This document shows, in pieces, positions 1-5,437 of a DNA stretch of 7,858 nucleotides (the first letter of the stretch is position 1; each line of letters begins with the position of its first letter). A program made the translations under genes and the position numbers. Under the pieces are notes generated by a model. That model was not told the origin of the DNA and made no database searches. It saw nothing but the letters and a program-made list of their open reading frames with translations. The stretch comes from an uncultured Bacteroidales bacterium (GTDB lineage: Bacteria > Bacteroidota > Bacteroidia > Bacteroidales > UBA932): NCBI GenBank assembly GCA_927798505.1, contig CAKMNE010000065.1:1-7858 (forward strand), given 5' to 3'.

Positions 1-1042
1 CCGGATTCGTATAGACAACTCCCGGAACGGCCTTGTAGGACATCTCATCCGGGATGCCGAGTATATGGTTGACCGCCACCTCGCCCTCACGGCTTGCGGT
101 GTGGGCTAGCATTGACACTCCGTTGACATCGCCCGCAGCGTAGATGCCCGGAACATTGGTGCACATATGCTCATCCGTCCTGATTCCCCTGTTCACCTCC
201 ACGCCCACAGTTTCCAGTCCGAGTCCGGCGGTGTTGGCACGGCGGCCCACACTCACGAGTATCTTTTCCGCGCTGACTGACTTCTCCTCACCCTGCTCTG
301 TTACGAAGTGCACAGTATTACCCTCTATAGCCGTAACCTTGCATCCAAGATTGAAAACCACTCCCTTGGCAGCGTAAGCGGTGCGGAGCATAGCGCTGAT
401 TTCGTCATCCAGGGCACCGAGAATCTCCGGGAGCATCTCAATTACAGTCACCTTGGTCCCTATGGAATTGAAGAAGCTGGCAAACTCCATCCCAATGACT
501 CCTCCGCCGATAATGACCATCTCCTGAGGCACTTTCTCCAGACAAAGGGCTTCCCTACTTGTAATAACGCAGTCTCCAGCCTCTGCAAGGCCCGGAATCG
601 GGGGCACGAAGGTGGAACTTCCTGTGCAAATCAGGATTTTCTTCGCGCTGTACTCCTGTCCCTCAGCCTCGAGACGGAAATCCCCGTCTGAACCACCGGC
701 AATCCTGGCTCGGGCTTTGACAACTTCCACGCCGAGATTGCGCATTGAAACGCGTATCGCTCCGGTGAGTTTCTTGGTCACCTTGTCCTTGCGCGCCATT
801 ACCTTGGAAAAATCAAGACTGGCGCATTCTACGCTGACTCCATATTTTTCGCTGGCGCTTGCATGCTCATAGAGCTTTGCGCTGTACAGAAGAGTCTTTG
901 TAGGGATGCATCCTTCGTTGAGGCACACACCTCCGAGTTCCTTCTCTTCAAACAGGACGGTTTTGAGTCCTTGTGCGGCGGCTCTCTGGGCTGCCACATA
1001 TCCGCCGGGACCGGCGCCGATAATTGCTAAATCAAATGTCAT
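1..1042 (-). CDS. lpdA: Dihydrolipoyl dehydrogenase (E3), 3' end cut off by window edge
   Basis: This FAD-dependent cytoplasmic enzyme reoxidises dihydrolipoamide on 2-oxoacid dehydrogenase or glycine-cleavage carrier proteins and passes the electrons to NAD+. The reverse complement reads without a stop from the ATG at 1042 to the window edge, giving 347 residues of a family usually 450-475 long. Visible motifs, in order: the FAD-binding GAGPGG (residues 9-14), the redox-active disulfide GGVCLNEGCIPTK with C40 and C45, the NAD-binding GGGVIG (179-184), and the second FAD motif YAAGD (301-305). The C-terminal dimerisation domain with the catalytic His-Glu pair lies outside the window. The CxxxxC signature after the first FAD motif separates it from most other flavoprotein reductases. 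The start is fixed by the FAD motif, which begins eight residues in. There is no clear Shine-Dalgarno sequence. A 19-codon frame overlaps the start codon by ATGA (separate entry). A lipoate ligase gene lies about 3 kb upstream. Which dehydrogenase complex it serves cannot be told from here. Confidence 0.96.
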   Translation of the reverse strand, partial: MTFDLAIIGAGPGGYVAAQRAAAQGLKTVLFEEKELGGVCLNEGCIPTKTLLYSAKLYEHASASEKYGVSVECASLDFSKVMARKDKVTKKLTGAIRVSMRNLGVEVVKARARIAGGSDGDFRLEAEGQEYSAKKILICTGSSTFVPPIPGLAEAGDCVITSREALCLEKVPQEMVIIGGGVIGMEFASFFNSIGTKVTVIEMLPEILGALDDEISAMLRTAYAAKGVVFNLGCKVTAIEGNTVHFVTEQGEEKSVSAEKILVSVGRRANTAGLGLETVGVEVNRGIRTDEHMCTNVPGIYAAGDVNGVSMLAHTASREGEVAVNHILGIPDEMSYKAVPGVVYTNP

Positions 1043-1098
1043 AAGGATTGTGATTTGGCACGACAATTGCTAGTAAAATTGTCGAATAGTTTTTTCAT
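1039..1098 (-). CDS. Possible 19-residue leader peptide (uORF) overlapping the lpdA start
   Basis: On the minus strand an ATG-AAA-AAA start at 1098 opens a 19-codon frame, MKKLFDNFTSNCRAKSQSL, whose TGA stop (1041-1039) overlaps the lpdA ATG (1042-1040) as ATGA. That is the same coupling arrangement as at the 4760 and 5434 gene junctions in this window. The start context is A/T-rich, as favoured in Bacteroidota. The frame contains an 8-bp inverted repeat (1061-1068 and 1077-1084). Together these suggest a leader peptide whose translation could control, or be coupled to, lpdA. I do not recognise the peptide. It holds one Cys and no run of a single amino acid that would point to classical amino-acid attenuation. 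A chance frame in a 119-bp A/T-rich gap is a serious alternative. Confidence 0.35.
   Translation of the reverse strand: MKKLFDNFTSNCRAKSQSL
1061..1084. promoter_or_regulatory. Spaced inverted repeat upstream of lpdA (operator or mRNA hairpin)
   Basis: CGACAATT (1061-1068) and AATTGTCG (1077-1084) are perfect 8-bp inverted arms around an 8-base spacer, 19 bases upstream of the lpdA start codon. The shape fits a dimeric regulator's operator or a small 5'-leader hairpin just ahead of the ribosome start region. It also lies within the possible 19-codon leader frame. The arms do not match sites I can name: it is not the CIRCE element and does not fit the Rex consensus. Its role is inference. Confidence 0.4.
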
Positions 1099-1122
1099 AG
1101 GTTAAATTTTAGGTTAGAATGG

Positions 1123-1156
1123 AACGGGCTGCGATGTGAATCGCGGCCCGTTTTTT
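1123..1156. terminator. Strong intrinsic-terminator hairpin between the hexosaminidase gene and lpdA
   Basis: Positions 1123-1135 pair with 1140-1152 to give a 13-bp stem with one G-T (G-U) wobble, closing a four-base loop. Read on the plus strand the loop is GTGA, a GNRA tetraloop, and the stem leads into a T tract (1151-1156, then ATTT). On the minus strand it starts about ten bases after the hexosaminidase stop, preceded by an A-rich run and followed by a weaker T-bearing stretch (TTCCATTCT). Placement says it ends the minus-strand operon. The T tract is better on the plus strand, so it may work in both directions and also block antisense transcription coming from lpdA. Confidence 0.75.
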
Positions 1157-1161
1157 ATTTC

Positions 1162-2862
1162 CTATTCGGCGAGCTCATCCTTTGCCCTGTAGTTGAAGTT
1201 CTTCTCCTTGAGAATCTTCACACCTTCAGCTTTCACGCGGCGGATGAAATCATCATAATCCTTGTTCTTCAGCTGGCTCCACTGCACTTCGCTCATTGCG
1301 AAGAGGCGAGGCATAATCATGTACTCGAGCTGCTCCTCCGTAGGGATGTACTCCGTCCAGACATTGGCCTGGCAACCCAGGATGTGGGATGCAGCCTGCT
1401 TGTCAAGGCCCTCGGTAGGGTCGAAGGAGTAAACCTTTGCGAGAGGCAGGGTGCCCCACCATGCGCAGGTCGGCTCATCCACCGCTTCCCATACAGGCTT
1501 GGACTCGTCTCCTCGGTCCGGGCACTGGTTGTAATCGAAGTAGCACCAGCGGTCCGGGGTCATAATCACATCGAAACCGCGCTTTGAAGCCTCGATTCCA
1601 CCCGTCTTGCCACGCCAGCTCATTACGGTTGCACCTTCCTGCAGGTCGCCTTCGAGAATCTCATCCCAGCCGATAATCTTCTTGCCTCTGGTAGCGAGGA
1701 AGGCCTGCATCTCGGAAGTAACGTAGTTCTGAAGCCTCTGCTCTGCGGTAGCATGCTCGTCGCTCTTGAGTCCGAGAGCTGCGATACGGGCCTGGCAGTC
1801 CGGGCACTGAGCCCAGGCATCCTTAGGGCACTCATCTCCGCCGATGTGGAAATACTCGCCAGGGAAGATGTCGCAGAGCTCTCCAAGGACGGTCTTGAGG
1901 AATTCGATGGTGGTGTCCTTGCCAGGGCAGAGCACATCCGGAGAGACGCCCCATATTTCCCAAACCTTGTAGTCCTCGCCCTCATGGCCGGGCTCTATAC
2001 TCTTGCCTGAACAGCCGAGCCAAGGGTAGGAAGCCAGAGCGGCTACCATGTGACCCGGAAGGTCGATTTCCGGAACCACGGTGATGCCCAGTTTCTGCGC
2101 ATAGGCAACCACATCGCGCATCTCATCCTGAGTGTAGAAGCCGCCGTAACGGATGCCGTCCTTCTTGAGCTCAGGGTTAGCGGGCTGGTAGCCTATGACG
2201 GTCTCTGCGCGCCAGGCGCCAATGTTGGTCAGTTCCGGATAAGCCTTGATTTCAGCTCTCCATCCCTGGTCCTCGGTGAGATGCCAGTGGAAGCGGTTGA
2301 GCTTGAGGGTAGCCATCATGTCGAGCACCTTCTTGACCTCGGCGACCGACCAGAAATGCCTTCCGCAGTCCAAATGCATTCCACGATAGCGAAAACGCGG
2401 AGTGTCCTTGATTTCGCAGCAAGGGAGAACCCACTTCTCGTTCTCGGCTGTCTTGCCGGAATAGATGGCGGAAGGAAGAAGCTGCTTGAGAGTCTGGAGC
2501 GCATACAGGATACCTGCATCAGTTGAAGCGAGTACCACACATTTGCTTTTGTCGATGTTGATGGTGTAGGCTTCTTCCTTGAGGGTAGGGTCGATTCCGA
2601 ACACAATTCCCTTCACCTTCCCCTGCTTGATTGTCTGGGAAAGTCCCACCGGGGTGGATACAGGATAAATCTGCCCTGCTGCCAGGGTAAGATTGGCAGA
2701 AAAGTCCTTTACTGCCGCAAGTGCGATTTCACCCATTGCCGCGTCGCAGGCAATAGGAGTTCCTTTGAGATTGAAAGATCCCTTGTCTTCCCTGACGCTG
2801 AGGGGCTGAGGGATTACGTTAATGGCCGAAGCCAAGATAAAAGAAAGTAATGCCAGTTTCAT
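1162..2862 (-). CDS. Secreted beta-N-acetylhexosaminidase, glycoside hydrolase family 20
   Basis: This enzyme releases terminal beta-linked GlcNAc or GalNAc from glycans by substrate-assisted catalysis, probably in the periplasm. It is 566 residues long. A short signal peptide (K2, hydrophobic 3-10, cleavage likely after A11-S12-A13) is followed by the GH20 N-terminal alpha/beta domain (about 15-150) and the catalytic TIM barrel (about 155-530). Catalytic D343-E344 sit in HIGGDE (339-344). Other family motifs are HWHLTEDQGWR (192-202), PEIDLPGH (264-271), SWRG (415-418) and the VWTE (501-504) near the barrel end. There is no lipobox Cys after the leader and no extra C-terminal carbohydrate-binding domain; the protein ends soon after the barrel. 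The gene starts 9 bp after the chrA2 stop, so it is probably the last gene of that operon, and a hairpin follows its stop. The exact substrate (mucin, host N-glycan, chitin or peptidoglycan fragments) is not readable from sequence. Confidence 0.95.
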   Translation of the reverse strand: MKLALLSFILASAINVIPQPLSVREDKGSFNLKGTPIACDAAMGEIALAAVKDFSANLTLAAGQIYPVSTPVGLSQTIKQGKVKGIVFGIDPTLKEEAYTINIDKSKCVVLASTDAGILYALQTLKQLLPSAIYSGKTAENEKWVLPCCEIKDTPRFRYRGMHLDCGRHFWSVAEVKKVLDMMATLKLNRFHWHLTEDQGWRAEIKAYPELTNIGAWRAETVIGYQPANPELKKDGIRYGGFYTQDEMRDVVAYAQKLGITVVPEIDLPGHMVAALASYPWLGCSGKSIEPGHEGEDYKVWEIWGVSPDVLCPGKDTTIEFLKTVLGELCDIFPGEYFHIGGDECPKDAWAQCPDCQARIAALGLKSDEHATAEQRLQNYVTSEMQAFLATRGKKIIGWDEILEGDLQEGATVMSWRGKTGGIEASKRGFDVIMTPDRWCYFDYNQCPDRGDESKPVWEAVDEPTCAWWGTLPLAKVYSFDPTEGLDKQAASHILGCQANVWTEYIPTEEQLEYMIMPRLFAMSEVQWSQLKNKDYDDFIRRVKAEGVKILKEKNFNYRAKDELAE

Positions 2863-2871
2863 ATGAATTGA

Positions 2872-3474
2872 TTAATAGATTATCAGTCCGAGTATTCCGC
2901 CTGCCAGGATTACATAAATCGGGTTGGCTTTAAAAAAATATGTGGCTGCGAAGGCTCCTGCAAACAGGGCCCCGCTTTTCCAATCAGGGAAGTTGTATGA
3001 TATGATTTCAACCTTCGGCAGAAACGATCCCTCAACCGGGATGATGTTGAAAGAGAGAATCAGCGCCGCCGCACCGATGAGGCCTGCGGTTGCAGGCTTC
3101 AGGGCTGACATCATTGTGGTGAATCTCGGATCATTGTGGAAGCGGTTGAAGATTTTCATCAGCAGGAAGAACACAATGAAGGACGGCAGCACCACGGCAA
3201 GCGTAGCCACGGCAGAGCCAGCGACCCCTATTGCACCCGAGTATCCGGCGGCATGCATCACCTCGTAACCCACATAGGTCGCGCAGTTGATGCCTATAGG
3301 TCCCGGAGTGGTCTGCGAGATGGCTAGTATGTCGGTGAAGGTTGCCGCGTCAATCCATTGATGCGTGGTCACTATGCTGTCCTGAATGAGGGAAATCATG
3401 GCTCCGCCACCTCCGAAATTGAAGAGCCCGATGATAAAGAAGGTCCAGAAGATATCGAAGAGCAGGGCTAACAT
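2872..3474 (-). CDS. Chromate-transporter family half protein, second of pair (ChrA2)
   Basis: This is a 200-residue inner-membrane protein of the short-chain chromate ion transporter family, in which two half-length partners replace one full-length ChrA. It shows the family's N-terminal FNFGGGGAMISLIQ (residues 18-31) and the second conserved motif ISQTTPGPIGIN (52-63), followed by hydrophobic stretches consistent with about five or six helices. Its start is the ATG at 3474, overlapping the chrA1 stop by 7 bp. A longer in-frame reading up to 3618 exists but would run through the chrA1 coding sequence and lacks family similarity. A GGAGG lies 13 bases before this ATG, within chrA1. The C-terminus ends in a hydrophobic segment (ILAGGILGLIIY). 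Related pairs transport chromate in some bacteria. In gut-type Bacteroidales the real substrate is unproven, and sulfate or another anion is possible. Confidence 0.92.
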   Translation of the reverse strand: MLALLFDIFWTFFIIGLFNFGGGGAMISLIQDSIVTTHQWIDAATFTDILAISQTTPGPIGINCATYVGYEVMHAAGYSGAIGVAGSAVATLAVVLPSFIVFFLLMKIFNRFHNDPRFTTMMSALKPATAGLIGAAALILSFNIIPVEGSFLPKVEIISYNFPDWKSGALFAGAFAATYFFKANPIYVILAGGILGLIIY

Positions 3475-4016
3475 TTCTTTTTGCGGCCCTCCGCTGCCGA
3501 TGCAACTGCGACTGAGACAATCAGCACGCATACTATTACCCAGATTGCGGACACCTTCAGGAAGGCCACGAGCACCAGAGTGAGCAGCATAAGCAGCCAT
3601 TGCCACCATTTTCTGCACCCCTTGCGGGCCATGTTGACCGCAGGTACGAGAATCAGGGCAATGGCCACAGGCCTCAGGCCCTGGAAGAATTTCTGGATAA
3701 AGACATTGTCCTTGAAGCTAGTGAAAGCGATGGCTATCAGAAGTATTATGGCAAAGGACGGGAGGACGGCTCCGAAGGTGGCCGCAAGACTGCCCTTCAG
3801 GCCTCTGATCTTGTATCCGGCAAAAATGGCCATATTCACCGCCAGCAGGCCCGGAGCGCTCTGTGCGAGGACCACTACATCTTCGATTTCCTCCTCGTCT
3901 ATCCAGCCGCGATCTTTCATCTCCCTTTCGATAACGGGAATCATCGCGTAACCTCCACCGATTGTAAAGGTTCCGATTTTGGCGAACACGCCCATTATCT
4001 GCATCAAAGAAGCCAT
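3468..4016 (-). CDS. Chromate-transporter family half protein, first of pair (ChrA1)
   Basis: This 182-residue inner-membrane protein is the partner of the following chrA2, and the two probably form a heterodimer with opposite or complementary topology. It has KIGTFTIGGGYAMIP (13-27) and AQSAPGLLAVN (51-61), which match the two signature motifs of ChrA2 at the same spacing, and a basic tail (EGRKKKC). I chose the ATG at 4016 because it puts the GGG motif 19 residues from the start, as in ChrA2 (20 residues). A TTG at 4058 is in frame but would place the N-terminus upstream of a promoter-like box. That box ends only 7 bases before the ATG, so the mRNA may be nearly leaderless. The 7-bp overlap with chrA2 suggests translational coupling. 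Substrate unknown; chromate is the family name rather than a proven role here. Confidence 0.92.
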   Translation of the reverse strand: MASLMQIMGVFAKIGTFTIGGGYAMIPVIEREMKDRGWIDEEEIEDVVVLAQSAPGLLAVNMAIFAGYKIRGLKGSLAATFGAVLPSFAIILLIAIAFTSFKDNVFIQKFFQGLRPVAIALILVPAVNMARKGCRKWWQWLLMLLTLVLVAFLKVSAIWVIVCVLIVSVAVASAAEGRKKKC

Positions 4017-4023
4017 ATCTTTA

Positions 4024-4031
4024 CAAATATA
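4024..4031 (-). promoter_or_regulatory. Candidate internal promoter -7 box (TATATTTG) before chrA1
   Basis: On the minus strand TATATTTG matches the Bacteroidota sigma-factor -7 consensus TAnnTTTG exactly. It lies in the 51-bp gap between the lplA-like stop (4068) and the chrA1 ATG (4016). The -33 region is imperfect: TTTTGTTTTC upstream gives a TTTT at 20-base spacing, or a TTTG at 24. If real, transcription starts within a few bases of the chrA1 start codon, so the ChrA pair and hexosaminidase could be expressed apart from the upstream genes. Confidence 0.5.
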
Positions 4032-4067
4032 GCCAATTAAACCCGGATATGAAAACAAAATGGCCCC

Positions 4068-4763
4068 TTAGCGCTCCCTATGCATTATCCAGGCTTCGGT
4101 GGAGAAGACGGAATTGTTGAGATTGTCGATTTTGGCGAGCTCGTCAGGGCTGAGAACTCTCTCGCATTCGCACGGGAAGCATTCCAACAGGGCGGACTTC
4201 AAAGCCTCGACACTGTCTATTCCCGGGAGATACCCTTTGAGATTGGTCACCCTGCTGCGCACGGACTGCACACCCTTGCGGTTGAGTTTGCTCACAGGAG
4301 TGTCCAGGGCGCGGGTGAGCACATCGATGTCCACGTCATACATCAGGGTGCCGTGCACCAGAAGATTGGAACCCTCCATACGGCGGGCATAGCCGGAAAC
4401 CTTGCGGCCTTCCACGAAGATGTCATTGCGCCCGGTCAGTTCGGCCGGCACTCCAAGTTTGCGCAGAGCCTCAACCATCAGTGCCGGATCGGCATCCTTT
4501 CCCACGAAAGAGTAGTTGAGATTCTGAAGGTCATGGTACACCGCCCCTCCTCCGGTCACGCGACGGGCAAGGGCAATACCGTTAGCCTTCAGGTACTCAA
4601 GATTGACTTCAGCCTCCGCATCCTGGTTCTCACCGATAATCACGGCCGGGGCGTTGCGCCAAAGGTAGAAATGCAATTCATCCGGACACAGATGCGCAAG
4701 GCACCATTGCTCGAAGGCCATGTTGTAGTGGGAATCCGTGGATTCCAGCCTGATCAACGTCAT
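4068..4763 (-). CDS. lplA: Lipoate-protein ligase, single catalytic domain (LplA-like)
   Basis: The family activates lipoate with ATP and attaches it to the lysine of lipoyl domains (E2 subunits, GcvH) in the cytoplasm. It is 231 residues long. Signature motifs of the LplA/LipB/BirA fold are RRVTGGGAVYHD (67-78), NLNYSF (81-86), GRNDI (111-115), and GRKVSGYA (119-126) with the conserved K121, followed by a GTLMYDVD strand (138-145). E. coli LplA is about 338 residues, with a C-terminal accessory domain that is absent here; the protein stops at a STEAW motif (221-225). I see no Cys in the K121 region that would clearly make it a LipM/LipL acyltransferase, though an amidotransferase-like role cannot be excluded. 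Its ATG (4763) overlaps the isomerase stop as ATGA, suggesting coupled translation. lpdA downstream uses the same cofactor. Confidence 0.9.
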   Translation of the reverse strand: MTLIRLESTDSHYNMAFEQWCLAHLCPDELHFYLWRNAPAVIIGENQDAEAEVNLEYLKANGIALARRVTGGGAVYHDLQNLNYSFVGKDADPALMVEALRKLGVPAELTGRNDIFVEGRKVSGYARRMEGSNLLVHGTLMYDVDIDVLTRALDTPVSKLNRKGVQSVRSRVTNLKGYLPGIDSVEALKSALLECFPCECERVLSPDELAKIDNLNNSVFSTEAWIMHRER

Positions 4764-5437
4764 TGCTCTACGGGTATAACTTTGATTATCTTTACAGGTA
4801 CCAACGGACAGTCCCTGCGGTCCACAGGAGTGGAAGCAATCTTGTCAATTACATCAAATCCGTCCACAGTCTCGCCGAACACACTGTAGTCACCATTGAG
4901 ATGGAAGCAGGCATTGCCGTCGTGGACAATGTAGAACTGCGAACCGCTGGACTCCTTGTAAGGATTGGCGGCGTCTCCCCTGCGGGCTGCGGCAAGCGCG
5001 CCTTTCTTGTGAACGTGCTCAGCGACAAACTCGGCAGGAACTGTGTAGCCCGGGCCACCCGTACCCCAAAGGCTATGGTCCTCCGTCTCCTTGGTGAGAG
5101 GGTCTCCGCCCTGAATCATGAAGCCCTCAATCACCCTGTGGAAGAGTATGCCGTCATAGAAGCCGTCAAGGGCCAGCTTGGCGAAATTGTCCCTGTGCTT
5201 CGGGGTGTCGGAATAGAGCTTCACGCGTATTGTTCCCATAGTGGTTACAATGTCGAACTGAGGCTCTTCCGGGAGGTCTGCAAGCTTGAGGGCATCCCTC
5301 TTCAGGGAATCCGCCTGAAGGGAATCGGCCGGGGCCTCTGCAGACGTAGTCGAGTTTTCAGCTTTCTTTGAATTGCGGCAGCCATCTGCGCAAAGCAGGG
5401 CTGCGGAAAGAGCAATAGCGGTCATAATCTTATTCAT
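4760..5437 (-). CDS. Lipoprotein peptidyl-prolyl cis-trans isomerase, cyclophilin type
   Basis: Cyclophilins speed proline isomerisation during protein folding. This one is probably anchored to a periplasm-facing membrane. It is 225 residues: a lipoprotein signal peptide (K3, hydrophobic 5-16) with a likely lipobox ending at C20 (ADGC), a Ser/Ala/Asp/Lys-rich linker (about 21-58), then a cyclophilin domain (about 60-222). Catalytic and binding motifs are FHRVIEGFMIQGGDP (99-113, with R101, F106 and Q109), SGSQFYIV (164-171) and the NGDYSVFGETVDG stretch (181-193), where other cyclophilins often have GxHxVFG. The gene's ATG overlaps the flippase stop, and its own stop overlaps the ligase ATG, both as ATGA. 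The membrane anchor and the flippase neighbour hint at a role in folding envelope proteins; that link is inference. Confidence 0.94.
   Translation of the reverse strand: MNKIMTAIALSAALLCADGCRNSKKAENSTTSAEAPADSLQADSLKRDALKLADLPEEPQFDIVTTMGTIRVKLYSDTPKHRDNFAKLALDGFYDGILFHRVIEGFMIQGGDPLTKETEDHSLWGTGGPGYTVPAEFVAEHVHKKGALAAARRGDAANPYKESSGSQFYIVHDGNACFHLNGDYSVFGETVDGFDVIDKIASTPVDRRDCPLVPVKIIKVIPVEQ

Noticed and set aside
308..691. Plus-strand frames of 77-127 codons in the first 900 bases
   Set aside because: They lie antisense to the uninterrupted dihydrolipoyl dehydrogenase frame, which shows FAD, NAD and disulfide motifs in the right order.
1061..1084. CIRCE or Rex operator assignment for the inverted repeat
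   Set aside because: The arm sequences do not match the CIRCE arms (TTAGCACTC/GAGTGCTAA) or the Rex site (TTGTGAAnnnnTTCACAA), so it is left unassigned.
2050..2526. 158-codon plus-strand frame inside the hexosaminidase gene
   Set aside because: It is antisense to the conserved GH20 barrel, so it is a shadow frame.
3475..3618. Extended N-terminus of ChrA2 starting at 3618
   Set aside because: The extra 48 residues overlap the chrA1 coding sequence in another frame and show no transporter similarity; the ATG at 3474 fits the family length.
4017..4058. TTG start at 4058 extending ChrA1 by 14 residues
   Set aside because: The extension reads through the TATATTTG box, adds residues absent from ChrA2, and uses a rarer start codon.
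4080..4889. 269-codon plus-strand frame across the lipoate ligase and the end of the isomerase gene
   Set aside because: It is antisense to two well-recognised genes with intact catalytic motifs and has no domain of its own.
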